A DNA stretch of 64,000 nt from Acinetobacter beijerinckii CIP 110307 (GTDB lineage: Bacteria; Pseudomonadota; Gammaproteobacteria; Pseudomonadales; Moraxellaceae): assembly GCF_000369005.1 (NCBI RefSeq), contig NZ_KB849764.1:315086-379085 (forward strand), in the 5' to 3' direction. Positions 35,155 through 44,666 of the stretch are shown here, piece after piece. The first letter of the stretch is position 1; each line of letters begins with the position of its first letter. The position numbers and the translations under genes were made by a program. The notes below the pieces were generated by a model. It was not told the DNA's origin. It worked only from the letters and a program-made list of their open reading frames with translations, and searched no databases.

Positions 35155-36987
35155 ATGAGTTCAGAAGCACATTCAATAAGCTTGATTGCGCCAGTGGTTT
35201 TATTGGCAGCTGCTGTTGTCGCAGTACCTATATTTAAGCGTATAGGGTTAGGGTCAGTTTTAGGATATCTAATTGCAGGGCTTATTATCGGGCCATTTGG
35301 TTTTGCATTTTTCCATGATTCTGCTTCCATTTTGCATATCGCTGAATTAGGGATCGTGATGTATTTATTTGTGATTGGGCTGGAAATGCAGCCTTCTCAT
35401 TTATGGGGATTACGGCGAGAAATCTTTGGCTTAGGAACTTTGCAAATTGTGGCATGTTCGTTGGCGCTTACTGGTGTGGGACTTTCATTCGGCTTTACAT
35501 GGCAAGTTGCATTTATTGGCGCTGCTGGTTTTGTATTAACTTCAACTGCGATTGTGATGCAATTACTTGGCGATCGAGGAGATATTGCTCAACCGCATGG
35601 ACAGAAAATTGTCTCGATTTTATTGTTTGAAGATTTATTGATTGTGCCTTTGCTTGCGATTGTAGCATTTATGGCACCAAATCATGTTGTCGAAAGCACA
35701 TCCACTCGCTTAGAAAATATAGGAATAGGACTTATCGCGATTGCTGGATTAATCGCAGCAGGTTATTGGTTACTCAACCCCTTATTTAGATTGCTGGCTG
35801 CTGCAAAAGCAAGAGAAGTGATGACTGCGGCTGCGCTTTTAGTAGTTTTAGGTGCAGCTTTGTTGATGCAGGTGAGTGGCTTATCAATGGCAATGGGTGC
35901 TTTCTTAGCTGGCGTTCTGTTATCTGAATCTACATTCCGACATCAAATTGAAGCAGATATTGAGCCCTTTAGAGGGTTGTTACTCGGCTTGTTCTTCCTT
36001 GGTGTTGGCATGTCGCTTGATTTATCAGTAGTTGCTCAAAATTGGCAGCTCATTATTAGTGGTGTTTTGGCGTTGATGTTTGCTAAGGCACTGATGATTT
36101 ATGTGATTGCTCGTGTTACTAAGAGCTCTCATTCAGAGGCTTTAGATCGAGCATTATTAATGGCACAAGGTGGAGAATTCGCCTTTGTATTGTTCACCGC
36201 AGCGGTGAGTGCACAAGTTATTGATAATACAGTTAAATCTAATCTTACCGCGATTGTTGTTTTATCCATGGTGTTGACGCCAATCATTGGAATTATTTTT
36301 AGTCGATTTACCAAGACAGATGAGACAGTTTCATTGGAAAATGTCAGTGTTGCAGAGGGTCTATCTGGCAGTGTCTTAATGATTGGTTTTGGTCGTTTTG
36401 GTCAAGTTACAAGTCAATTATTACTAGCGCGCGGCGTTGATGTAACGATCATTGATAATGATATTGATATGATCCAAAACGCAGAAAAATTTGGCTTTAA
36501 AATCTATTATGGTGATGGTTGTCGTCTAGATATTTTGCATGCATCAGGTGCAGAGTCGGCACAAGCAATAGTGGTGTGTGTAGATAGTAAAGAAACAACC
36601 AATCGAATTGTTGAGTTGGTTACGCATGAGTTCCCACTTGCTAAGCTACTCGTTCGATCCTATGACCGAGAGCATTCACTTTATCTAGTGAAACAAAAAG
36701 TTGATTACATGATGCGTGAAACCTTTGAATCAGCAATTAAATTTGGTGAAGTAATATTACAAGAACTTGGTGTAGATGAAGATGAAGTTCGTATTATCTC
36801 TGATGAAATTCGAGATCGAGACAATGAACGCTTTGAGACGGAAATTGCAGCTGATGATGTTTATGCAGGTGCGGGTATGCAATATTCGCACACTCATCCT
36901 CGCCCAACTGCGCCATTAATTCGTCCTAAACAAGCTGGACGAATCTTAAATGATGAAGAGACACAAAAAGATTTAGACGAAAAATAA
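35155..36987 (+). CDS. CPA2-family cation:proton antiporter with RCK domain (KefC-like)
   Basis: A 610-residue protein. About 12 membrane segments (residues ~8-380) carry GSVLGYLIAGLIIGPFGF and SLSMAMGAFLAGVLLSES, the CPA2 pattern. The C-terminal RCK/TrkA-N domain begins VLMIGFGRFGQVTSQLLLARGVDVTIID, a Rossmann fold with the G-x-G-x-x-G motif. KefB/C are glutathione-gated K+/H+ antiporters that protect against electrophiles; the ancillary KefF/G is not next to this gene. A K+ efflux role is family-based. Confidence 0.92.
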   Translation: MSSEAHSISLIAPVVLLAAAVVAVPIFKRIGLGSVLGYLIAGLIIGPFGFAFFHDSASILHIAELGIVMYLFVIGLEMQPSHLWGLRREIFGLGTLQIVACSLALTGVGLSFGFTWQVAFIGAAGFVLTSTAIVMQLLGDRGDIAQPHGQKIVSILLFEDLLIVPLLAIVAFMAPNHVVESTSTRLENIGIGLIAIAGLIAAGYWLLNPLFRLLAAAKAREVMTAAALLVVLGAALLMQVSGLSMAMGAFLAGVLLSESTFRHQIEADIEPFRGLLLGLFFLGVGMSLDLSVVAQNWQLIISGVLALMFAKALMIYVIARVTKSSHSEALDRALLMAQGGEFAFVLFTAAVSAQVIDNTVKSNLTAIVVLSMVLTPIIGIIFSRFTKTDETVSLENVSVAEGLSGSVLMIGFGRFGQVTSQLLLARGVDVTIIDNDIDMIQNAEKFGFKIYYGDGCRLDILHASGAESAQAIVVCVDSKETTNRIVELVTHEFPLAKLLVRSYDREHSLYLVKQKVDYMMRETFESAIKFGEVILQELGVDEDEVRIISDEIRDRDNERFETEIAADDVYAGAGMQYSHTHPRPTAPLIRPKQAGRILNDEETQKDLDEK

Positions 36988-37001
36988 TTCTTAATATTTT
37001 G

Positions 37002-37040
37002 AATAAGCCTTAGTCTAGTCCAACTAAGGCTTATTTTTTT
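37002..37040. terminator. Bidirectional terminator between convergent antiporter and benE
   Basis: AATAAGCCTTAGT (37002-37014) and ACTAAGGCTTATT (37023-37035) form a 13-bp stem with an 8-base loop, then TTTTT. The benE-like stop lies inside it. Confidence 0.92.
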
Positions 37041-38202
37041 GTTTAAATTTGAATAAAATTAAAACAAAAATACCTAAGATCAAACCCCAGAAAGCTGAAC
37101 CAATCCCTAAAAATTGTACACCCGAAGCACTGCATAAAAATGTCAGGAGCGCTGCTTCACGTTCTTCTACATTTGCAAATGCCACAGCGATGTTATGACT
37201 AATGGTAGCAAAAAGTGCAATACCAGCAAGGGCAACAATAAAAATTTGTGGGAATGACATCAACAAACTTACAAGTGTCGCCGCAAAAAGTCCCATTAAA
37301 ATATAAAATAAGCCACAACTAATCCCTGCGATATATCGTTTGCTTGGATCAGGATGCACTTGATCATCTAAGCTTACTGCTGCACTGATCGCCGCTAAAT
37401 TTATTGAAAAACATCCAAAAGGAGCAAAAATAGTATGTGCAACACCTGTCCAACCGACCAATTGATTTACATGCGGGTGATAACCATAACTTTTGATCAT
37501 CGCAATTCCTGGTAAGTTCTGCGAGGTCATATTGATCACAAACAGTGGCAAAGCTAAACCAAGAATTGCAGACCATGAAAATGAAGGTTGCATCCATACA
37601 GGTTGAGTAAATGACCAAGTAATCGATTGCAATTTAAAATCAATAAACAACGGACAAATTGCTGCGCCTAAAATTACTGTGAGTACGATGCTGTAACGAG
37701 GAAACAAGCGTTTAGACACAAGATAAATAATAAGCATGCTCAGAATAAATCCCAAGTGGCCTTCTAAACTGCTAAAAATTTGGATACCGAATTTTAACAA
37801 GATGCCAGCAAGCATTGCACAAGTTAGACTTTGAGGAATATGCGCTAATAGTTTCTGAAAAATGCCAGAAAATCCAACCACAGCAATTGCAATACCGCAA
37901 ACAACAAATGCACCAATCGCTTCATAAAGATCATAATGACCTGTAGATGCAATAATTAAAGCAATACCTGGCGTAGACCATGCCGTTGCTACGGGATATT
38001 TATACTTCCAAGATAGAATTAAACCAGATAAACCAATCGCCAGACCTAAAGCCCAAAACCACGAGCTAATTTGTGCAGTATTTGCACCTAGCGATTGAGC
38101 GCCTTGAATTACTAATATTGCAGATACACTAATACCAATTAGGAAGGTAATAAAACCAGCAAACACCGCAGGAATTGAAAAATCTTGGATGAGACGTTGC
38201 AT
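37024..38202 (-). CDS. benE: Benzoate/H+ symporter family (BenE-like)
   Basis: A 392-residue transporter with 11-12 hydrophobic segments. Typical BenE features: ATAWSTPGIALIIAS near residue 73, NLPGIAMIKSYGY and FGCFSINLAAISAAV, followed by DPSKRYIAGISCGLFYILMG. It stands alone, without ben catabolic genes, so the substrate may be benzoate or another aromatic acid. The C-terminus is a short basic tail. Confidence 0.88.
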   Translation of the reverse strand: MQRLIQDFSIPAVFAGFITFLIGISVSAILVIQGAQSLGANTAQISSWFWALGLAIGLSGLILSWKYKYPVATAWSTPGIALIIASTGHYDLYEAIGAFVVCGIAIAVVGFSGIFQKLLAHIPQSLTCAMLAGILLKFGIQIFSSLEGHLGFILSMLIIYLVSKRLFPRYSIVLTVILGAAICPLFIDFKLQSITWSFTQPVWMQPSFSWSAILGLALPLFVINMTSQNLPGIAMIKSYGYHPHVNQLVGWTGVAHTIFAPFGCFSINLAAISAAVSLDDQVHPDPSKRYIAGISCGLFYILMGLFAATLVSLLMSFPQIFIVALAGIALFATISHNIAVAFANVEEREAALLTFLCSASGVQFLGIGSAFWGLILGIFVLILFKFKQKNKP

Positions 38203-38301
38203 CTATACATCTACATTTATTTAAAATTTGTTGAAAAGTATATCGTTAATACACACTAAATCGTAGTTCTAAAATCATCAAATCAATAGATCAAATTTAA
38301 T

Positions 38302-38952
38302 TTAGGTGAGGGTGGACGTAGCGAGTCTTAAACCAAAACCAAAGAATAGAATACCGACTAAAAAAATCCCACTTGCTGCAAGTTTGTAATTATGTTTAAA
38401 AAAGTTAGCTAATTTAATACCTGAGAAAATTAAAGCAGTTAAATAGCTAAAACTAATGATTTGCAAAATAATAGCTAGGATTAAAAAACTAAATGCAGGA
38501 TAAGCATAACTAGGTTCAACGAATTGAACAAAGAAAGACAGGAAAAATAGGATTGCTTTTGGATTGAGTAAGCTAATACTGAGTGCCGTACGATAAGGGT
38601 GAATCTGATCAAGTTTAGGTAAATCAGCGAGTTCGGCGTTATGAATTGGCTTATTCCACGTCTGGTACGCAGATTGTAATAGCTTAAATCCTAAATAAGA
38701 TAAGTAGCACGCGCCTGAAAGTTTCAGAAGAACAAATAAAATAGGAAAAGCTTTAAGGAGGGAAGCCGCACCTAAAACAGTACAGATAATTAAAATAAAA
38801 TCACCTGTAAAAACACCACAAGCAGCAGCATATCCTGTACGAATTCCATAGCGCGAAGCGACAGACATCACATACAAAGAATTCGGTCCCGGCAATAACA
38901 CAATTAAGATTGTACCAATAATGTATGTGGTTAAATCTGTTATGCCAAACAC
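38302..38952 (-). CDS. LysE-family amino-acid exporter
   Basis: A 216-residue membrane protein with six hydrophobic segments. LPGPNSLYVMSVASRYGIRTGYAAACGVFTGD is the LysE/RhtB signature near the N-terminus. Members export amino acids or homoserine lactones; LeuE-type is the closest impression. The gene is preceded on its strand by the transaldolase terminator, so it is independently transcribed. Confidence 0.88.
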   Translation of the reverse strand: MFGITDLTTYIIGTILIVLLPGPNSLYVMSVASRYGIRTGYAAACGVFTGDFILIICTVLGAASLLKAFPILFVLLKLSGACYLSYLGFKLLQSAYQTWNKPIHNAELADLPKLDQIHPYRTALSISLLNPKAILFFLSFFVQFVEPSYAYPAFSFLILAIILQIISFSYLTALIFSGIKLANFFKHNYKLAASGIFLVGILFFGFGLRLATSTLT

Positions 38953-38965
38953 GATGAACTCATTA

Positions 38966-39004
38966 AAAAACCGATTTTTGCTAATATAACAAAAATCGGT
39001 TTTT
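38966..39004 (-). terminator. Strong terminator of tal
   Basis: AAAAACCGATTTTTG (38966-38980) and CAAAAATCGGTTTTT (38990-39004) form a perfect 15-bp stem around CTAATATAA. It lies 20 bases past the tal stop. The symmetric A/T ends allow termination both ways. Confidence 0.9.
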
Positions 39005-39024
39005 ATAGGTGAAAAATCGACTAA

Positions 39025-40014
39025 TTATGCTTTAATTTCAGCATCAATACCGAAAGACTGACGTAGCAATAAACTCAACTGATCACGTGCTTTGATGAAG
39101 CCATCAATTCCACCTTGAAGTAATTGGAAAGCCATCAAATCTTGTTCTAACTCAGCTTTAAAACTTTCTTTGGTTTGCAGCGCGCGTTCAATTTTATCAG
39201 CTTGTAGCGCTGCTTCTTTGGTCAATTGCGCTTGAATAGCTAGTGGGTCTTGTTTCAATTGTGCCAATAAATTCGGTGCAATCGTTAATAAATCACAACC
39301 TGCCAAACCGAGTACTTGTGCTGTGCTACGGAAACTCGCACCCATAACTTGAGTTTGAATATCATGTTGTTTGTAATAATTATAGATTTTCTTAACAGAT
39401 AAGACACCAGGATCTTTTTCGATCGGGTACTGATCAACACCTTCAGCTTTCTTATACCAATCTAAAATACGACCTACAAATGGAGAGATCAAAGTGATGT
39501 TTGCATCTGCACACGCCTGCGCTTGATGTAAACCAAATAACAAGGTGAGGTTACAAGGAATACCTTCAGCCTCAAGTACTTTTGCTGCTTGGATACCTTC
39601 CCAAGTTGAAGCAATCTTGATTAAGATACGTGATTGTTCGATTCCGTATCCTTGATAAAGTTTAGACAGTTCACGAGCTTTAGCGATTGTTGCTTCGGTA
39701 TCATATGAAAGAGAAGCATCTACTTCAGTTGAAACACGACCATCAATTAACTTTAGAATTTCTACACCAAATTTTACAGTCAAAATATCAATAGTGCGTT
39801 CAATCAACGCATCACTTTGATAGCCTTCTTCTTTGGCTTGATAAAAGGCATCTTCAATCAGCTCTTTACTTTCAGGCTGTTCAGCCGCAGCGGTAATGAG
39901 TGAAGGGTTTGTTGTTGCATCTAATGGTCGAAACTTTTCAATTGCTTCAAGATCACTACTATCAGCAACAACGGTTGTTAAATTCTTTAATTGGTCTAAT
40001 GCATTCTGGGTCAT
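39025..40014 (-). CDS. tal: Transaldolase
   Basis: Non-oxidative pentose-phosphate enzyme moving a dihydroxyacetone unit from sedoheptulose-7-P to glyceraldehyde-3-P. Seen: QLKNLTTVVADSSDLEAIEKF, the DATTNPSLI motif, RILIKIASTWEGIQAA with the Schiff-base lysine, and CNLTLLFGLHQAQACADA. The start is ATG 40014 (MTQNALDQL), matching the TalB N-terminus; a codon at 40038 would add MFIKNVIS. The 329 residues are slightly longer than E. coli TalB at the C-terminus. It stands alone. Confidence 0.96.
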   Translation of the reverse strand: MTQNALDQLKNLTTVVADSSDLEAIEKFRPLDATTNPSLITAAAEQPESKELIEDAFYQAKEEGYQSDALIERTIDILTVKFGVEILKLIDGRVSTEVDASLSYDTEATIAKARELSKLYQGYGIEQSRILIKIASTWEGIQAAKVLEAEGIPCNLTLLFGLHQAQACADANITLISPFVGRILDWYKKAEGVDQYPIEKDPGVLSVKKIYNYYKQHDIQTQVMGASFRSTAQVLGLAGCDLLTIAPNLLAQLKQDPLAIQAQLTKEAALQADKIERALQTKESFKAELEQDLMAFQLLQGGIDGFIKARDQLSLLLRQSFGIDAEIKA

Positions 40015-40125
40015 TGATATAACGTTCTTAATAAACAATATTATTGGTAACTTCTTTTATAACACAATCTGACTGAAAGCAAAGTACAGCTTTCGTTTGA
40101 TGGATCAGTATTAAATAAGTGGTTG

Positions 40126-41019
40126 TTATTTAGCCTTATCATGGCGTTGTGCTCTAATATGATCAATTAAAAAACGCGCCGCAGCACCTAATTCACTTTC
40201 TCTACTCCATACTAAATCAACGAAATATTCGAATTTCGGGGTGAAATCATACAGTTCTAAGATTTTCAATTTCTTCTTTAGCTCAGGATTTTCGTTAAAC
40301 ATTTCAAGTGGAAGTACGCCCCAACCTAAATTTCTCACAATCATCATACAAGCAGAGTGATGACTATCAGTACGCCAATAATCTTTAGAAAACAGTAATT
40401 CTGGTTTAATACTGTTATCCCGACTTGCGACAACAATTTGACGCGTTTGCACCATTTGCTCGAAAGAAACATTCTCTAGTTGTGCAAGAGGATGATTCTT
40501 AGCAAGTACTGGAACCAAAGCTTCTCTTTTTAACTCTACAAATTGTTCCCGACTATCCAGTTGTTCTCGCTCAAACATCAGTGCAAGTTGTGCAGTTTGA
40601 TCAAGTAACATTTGTAGAGCATCTTCTTGAGGCGCTGAAACGATATTGATTGCTAAACTGGGAAAATTTTGTTCTAGCAAGGTGATGTAATCAGTCCAAT
40701 TGGTATGGAGTAATTCTGAGACAATAACGATATTTAGTGTTGATTCAAGACCATTGCTCAAGGCATGCGCATGTTGCTTCCATTGATTCATTTCAATCAA
40801 TAATTGCTGAGTTTTTTCATACAGCACTATTGCCTCGGCTGTCGGTGTTGGTTCACGACCAATTCGTTCGAATAAATTGAGATTGAGATCAATTTCTAAA
40901 TTGGCAATCGACATGCTCACAGCAGAAGGTACTTTGCCTAATTTACGTGCAGCAGCAGAAAATGAACCTGTTTCAATCACGGTTTGGAACATTAAAAGTT
41001 GTTCTTGATTTATATTCAT
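40126..41019 (-). CDS. aceR: LysR-family regulator divergent from aceI (AceR-like)
   Basis: A 297-residue LysR-type regulator. The winged helix lies at residues ~1-60 (MNINQEQLLMFQTVIETGSFSAAARKLGKVPSAVSMSI) and the effector domain at ~90-297. It is divergent from the PACE gene, with 88 bases between starts. In A. baumannii the gene in this position, AceR, activates aceI in response to chlorhexidine. I assign by context and family; the sequence alone does not prove ligand. Confidence 0.82.
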   Translation of the reverse strand: MNINQEQLLMFQTVIETGSFSAAARKLGKVPSAVSMSIANLEIDLNLNLFERIGREPTPTAEAIVLYEKTQQLLIEMNQWKQHAHALSNGLESTLNIVIVSELLHTNWTDYITLLEQNFPSLAINIVSAPQEDALQMLLDQTAQLALMFEREQLDSREQFVELKREALVPVLAKNHPLAQLENVSFEQMVQTRQIVVASRDNSIKPELLFSKDYWRTDSHHSACMMIVRNLGWGVLPLEMFNENPELKKKLKILELYDFTPKFEYFVDLVWSRESELGAAARFLIDHIRAQRHDKAK

Positions 41020-41107
41020 CTGTCAAAAAAACTGAAAGAATCTGATTGGATTAATCAATATTATAAAAATAAAATGGCTCATATCCAAACAAGTGAGTGT
41101 TATAGAA

Positions 41108-41536
41108 ATGTTGATTTCCAAAAGAAGACTCGTTCATGCGATGAGCTATGAAGTGATTTTATTGGTCATCATCGCAATCGCGTTAAGTTTTATTTTTAAT
41201 ATGCCTTTAGAAGTCACTGGTGTTTTAGGTGTGATCATGGCGGTGATTTCTGTGGTGTGGAATATGATTTTTAATCATTATTTCGAGAAAGTTGAATATA
41301 AATACCAATGGAAAAGGACCATCCCAGTTCGTATTCTTCATGCAGTCGGCTTTGAAGGCGGTTTGATGCTTGCGACCATTCCGATTATTGCCTACATGAT
41401 GAAAATGAGTTTCATTGATGCATTAATTTTAGACTTTGGTTTAACCATGTGTATTTTGGTTTATACATTTATATTCCAGTGGTGTTATGACTTGATTGAA
41501 GAACGCTTCTTTCCGAATGCCAAATTAGCAATGTAA
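41108..41536 (+). CDS. aceI: PACE-family efflux transporter AceI
   Basis: A 142-residue inner-membrane protein with four hydrophobic helices in two repeats: residues ~10-34, 36-56, 78-98 and 105-128. From ATG 41108 the key Glu falls exactly at position 15 (MLISKRRLVHAMSYE), the proton-coupling residue of AceI, and the C-terminal helix region reads FQWCYDLIEERFFP, a PACE signature. PACE proteins export chlorhexidine and some other biocides, with short-chain diamines as proposed natural substrates. GTG 41093 would spoil the Glu15 register, so ATG 41108 is preferred. Confidence 0.94.
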   Translation: MLISKRRLVHAMSYEVILLVIIAIALSFIFNMPLEVTGVLGVIMAVISVVWNMIFNHYFEKVEYKYQWKRTIPVRILHAVGFEGGLMLATIPIIAYMMKMSFIDALILDFGLTMCILVYTFIFQWCYDLIEERFFPNAKLAM

Positions 41537-41577
41537 ATAGTAATATTCTAATAAAATCATAGTAATAATATTAATTT

Positions 41578-41614
41578 AAAAGTTGATTCAAAGAAATTTG
41601 GATCAACTTTTTTG
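41578..41614 (+). terminator. Terminator after aceI
   Basis: AAAAGTTGAT (41578-41587) and ATCAACTTTT (41602-41611) with a 14-base loop, then TTG. It lies about 40 bases after the aceI stop. Confidence 0.75.
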
Positions 41615-41650
41615 TGCTTAGTTTAAGAGGAGTCTTTTATTAGACCAAAC

Positions 41651-41678
41651 CAAAACCATTTTAAAAATTTGGGTTTTG
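41651..41678. promoter_or_regulatory. Inverted repeat upstream of mdcA, candidate MdcR site
   Basis: CAAAACC (41651-41657), 14 bases, GGTTTTG (41672-41678), about 120 bases before mdcA. Its location suits a LysR-type operator for the regulator at the far end of the locus. Unproven. Confidence 0.3.
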
Positions 41679-41797
41679 AACTAAAACAAAACACGACTAT
41701 TAACTTTAAGTTAATGAATTTGCATTTAGGTTGATTGATCAAAATCTCGAAAAAGTTTTTTATAAGAATAGATCAAGACATAACCAAGGAAAAGCAC

Positions 41798-43477
41798 ATG
41801 GAAGGTTCTGTTCAGCATAAAGAACGACTATGGACAAAGCGTCGGCATAGTAAACAACTCAAGTTGGAAATGGCAAAAAAGTATACAGACGGCGTAGTTA
41901 TTCCAACACAAGATATTATCAAGGTTTTAGAAACCCTTATTACACCTGGTGATCGAGTTGTACTCGAAGGAAATAATCAAAAACAGGCAGATTTTTTATC
42001 ACGGTCATTGGCAAAAACGAACCCCGATATTTTACATGATCTACATATGATTATGCCCAGTGTAGGGCGTCCTGAACATTTAGATTTATTTGAAAATGGT
42101 ATTGCACGCAAATTAGATTTTTCATTTGCAGGAACGCAAAGTTTACGTATCAGTCAGTTGCTTGAAGATGGATTGCTTGAGATAGGTGCGATACATACTT
42201 ATATCGAATTGTACTCACGTTTGCTGGTCGATTTAATCCCAAATGTGGTGTTGTCAGCTGGGTTTATGGCAGATCGACAAGGCAATATTTATACAGGCCC
42301 TAGTACCGAAGATTCGCCTGCATTGATTGAACCAGCAGCATTCAGTGATGGAATCGTGATTGTACAAGTCAATGAGCTCGTTGATGACGTGAGTGATCTG
42401 CCGCGTGTTGATATACCCGCTTCATGGGTGGACTTTATCGTTGTTGCAGATCAGCCATTTTACATTGAACCTTTATTCACACGTGATCCTAAACACATTA
42501 AACCAGTACATGTGTTAATGGCGATGATGGCTATTCGAGGTATTTATGAAAAGCATCAGGTGCAATCTTTAAATCATGGAATTGGTTTTAATACCGCTGC
42601 GATTGAGCTTATTTTACCGACTTATGGTGAATCCTTAGGTTTAAAAGGAAAAATTTGCCGTAATTGGACTTTAAACCCTCATCCAACTTTAATTCCTGCG
42701 ATTGAAACAGGTTGGGTTGAAAGTGTGCATTGTTTCGGTACTGAGTTGGGAATGGAAAAATATGTTGCGGCACGTCCAGATATATTTTTCACAGGTCGTG
42801 ATGGCTCTTTAAGATCTAACCGAATGATGTGTCAGCTCGCAGGGCAATATGCAGTTGATTTATTTATTGGCGCAACGCTTCAGGTAGATGGAGACGGTCA
42901 TTCTTCAACAGTAACCAAAAGGCGCTTAGCCGGTTTTGGTGGTGCTCCCAATATGGGACATGATCCACGCGGTCGTCGTCATGCTACACCAGCATGGATG
43001 GATATGCGTATTGCGGGCAGTACAGATACTGACACCTATTTGGCGCGTGGTAAAAAGCTAGTCGTTCAAATGGTTGAAACCTATCAAGAAGGCGGCAAAC
43101 CGACATTCGTTAAAACTTTAGATGCTGTAGATGTGGCAAAAAAATCTGGAATGGATTTAGCGCCGATTATGATTTATGGCGATGATGTTACTCATTTGCT
43201 GACCGAGGAAGGCATAGCCTATTTATACAAAGCTCGAAGTTTAGAAGAACGCCGTGACATGATTGCTGCTGTTGCAGGGGTCACAGAAATTGGTCTAAGC
43301 CAAGATCCTAAAAAAACACAAAAATTGCGTCAAGAAGGATTAGTTGTATTTCCTGAAGATTTAGGTATTCGGCGCACGGATGCAACGCGTGAGCTGTTAG
43401 CAGCCAAAAACATCGCAGATTTAGTGACTTGGTCTGATGGATTGTATCAACCGCCTGCAAAATTTAGGAGCTGGTAA
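41798..43477 (+). CDS. mdcA: Malonate decarboxylase alpha subunit (acetyl-S-ACP:malonate ACP transferase)
   Basis: Exchanges malonate for acetate on the ACP thioester, the first half-reaction of malonate breakdown to acetate and CO2. 559 residues. The CoA-transferase-like fold shows LVDLIPNVVLSAGFMADRQGNIYTGPS and DGDGHSSTVTKRRLAGFGGAPNMGHDPRGRRHATPAW. The start is ATG 41798 with AAGGA 7 bases upstream; a longer start at 41735 has no ribosome site. First gene of mdcABCDEGHLM; its TAA overlaps the mdcB ATG (TAATG). Confidence 0.95.
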   Translation: MEGSVQHKERLWTKRRHSKQLKLEMAKKYTDGVVIPTQDIIKVLETLITPGDRVVLEGNNQKQADFLSRSLAKTNPDILHDLHMIMPSVGRPEHLDLFENGIARKLDFSFAGTQSLRISQLLEDGLLEIGAIHTYIELYSRLLVDLIPNVVLSAGFMADRQGNIYTGPSTEDSPALIEPAAFSDGIVIVQVNELVDDVSDLPRVDIPASWVDFIVVADQPFYIEPLFTRDPKHIKPVHVLMAMMAIRGIYEKHQVQSLNHGIGFNTAAIELILPTYGESLGLKGKICRNWTLNPHPTLIPAIETGWVESVHCFGTELGMEKYVAARPDIFFTGRDGSLRSNRMMCQLAGQYAVDLFIGATLQVDGDGHSSTVTKRRLAGFGGAPNMGHDPRGRRHATPAWMDMRIAGSTDTDTYLARGKKLVVQMVETYQEGGKPTFVKTLDAVDVAKKSGMDLAPIMIYGDDVTHLLTEEGIAYLYKARSLEERRDMIAAVAGVTEIGLSQDPKKTQKLRQEGLVVFPEDLGIRRTDATRELLAAKNIADLVTWSDGLYQPPAKFRSW

Positions 43478-44349
43478 TGAACGCGATCCTAAAAACCACT
43501 AGCTTTTTTAGCACTACAGAATATCTAGCAGATATGGCTGTAGAAGCATTATTGGCTGAAGTGAATTTAACTCCTAAACCAGCATTGGTCGATCAACGCG
43601 GAAGCGGAGCGCATGATGATTTGACGCTTGAACTAATGGAGAAATCAGCACGTAGTTTGTTGCCTATGTTCAAAGCCATGGCTGAAGCTGCTGAATATCA
43701 TGGTCAAGTTTGTCAGAGTTTAAGAGAGGACATTGGTCAACTCGGTAGACAAGGCGAACAACGGATGTTGCAAGTCACGAAAGGTATCAATACACATCGT
43801 GGCGCAATTTGGTCAGTTGGTCTTGTAGTAACTGCTACTGCATTACGAGTTCGAAATCAGCAACCTTTTCTTATAGATAATATTTGTGCCACAGCCAGCC
43901 AAATAGCGCAGATTGAAGATCGTTTTATTCCTCAGCAAAGTCTGAGTCACGGTCAAAAAATAAGACAGAAATTTGGCATCAATGGCGCTAAACAACAAGC
44001 TCAGCAAGGTTTTCCAATGATTACTCAATTTGGAATCACCCAGTTAAGACTGAGTCGTGAGCAAGGGATTAAAGAGTCTGAGGCACGTTTGAATGCTTTG
44101 TTAGCGATGATGGCACAGCTGACGGATACTTGCGTCATCCATAGAGCAGGACTTGAAGGTTTGAATCTAATGCAAACCGGCGCCAAACACATATTAGAGC
44201 TAGGCGGTTGTTCGACTGTTCAAGGACGGAATCGACTTGAACAATTAGAACAGGAGTTATTGGCAATAAGAGCTTCAGCAGGTGGAGCAGCAGATCTACT
44301 AGCCACACTTTTATTTCTAGATGAAGTTGAACAATACAACTGGGCTTGA
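43477..44349 (+). CDS. mdcB: Triphosphoribosyl-dephospho-CoA synthase
   Basis: Makes the precursor of the unusual 2'-(5''-phosphoribosyl)-3'-dephospho-CoA prosthetic group of the decarboxylase ACP. 290 residues, CitG family: PALVDQRGSGAHDDL near residue 34, MAEAAEYHGQVCQSLREDIGQLGRQGEQRMLQ and INTHRGAIWSVGL, then GGCSTVQGRNRLEQL. It overlaps mdcA by one base (TAATG), so translation is probably coupled. Confidence 0.94.
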   Translation: MNAILKTTSFFSTTEYLADMAVEALLAEVNLTPKPALVDQRGSGAHDDLTLELMEKSARSLLPMFKAMAEAAEYHGQVCQSLREDIGQLGRQGEQRMLQVTKGINTHRGAIWSVGLVVTATALRVRNQQPFLIDNICATASQIAQIEDRFIPQQSLSHGQKIRQKFGINGAKQQAQQGFPMITQFGITQLRLSREQGIKESEARLNALLAMMAQLTDTCVIHRAGLEGLNLMQTGAKHILELGGCSTVQGRNRLEQLEQELLAIRASAGGAADLLATLLFLDEVEQYNWA

Positions 44350-44366
44350 TAACAGGGAATATATCA

Positions 44367-44666
44367 ATGGAAATACTGAATTTTGAATTTAATGCAAATC
44401 AATCTTCACAAAAATCTGCCTTAGTTGGTTGTGTAGGCTCAGGTGATTTAGAAATTTTAATGGAGCCTAGCACCTCAGGAAAAACAACGATTCAAGTGAT
44501 GACTTCTGTGGATGGCAGCGAGCAACGTTGGAAAAATTTATTTGAACGTATTTTTCTAGATCCAAACACGCCCGCTGTGAATATTGATATTCATGATTTT
44601 GGTGCTACGCCTGGGGTTGTCCGTTTAAGACTAGAGCAAGCATTTGAAGAGGTGCAACATGGCTGA
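44367..44666 (+). CDS. mdcC: Malonate decarboxylase acyl carrier protein (delta subunit)
   Basis: A 99-residue ACP not related to fatty-acid ACP. From ATG 44367 the modified serine falls at Ser25 in VGSGDLEILMEP, which matches the known attachment site of the phosphoribosyl-dephospho-CoA group. AGGGAA lies ~8 bases before this ATG; the codon at 44346 is an upstream in-frame start overlapping mdcB. mdcD starts 8 bases before its stop. Confidence 0.94.
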   Translation: MEILNFEFNANQSSQKSALVGCVGSGDLEILMEPSTSGKTTIQVMTSVDGSEQRWKNLFERIFLDPNTPAVNIDIHDFGATPGVVRLRLEQAFEEVQHG

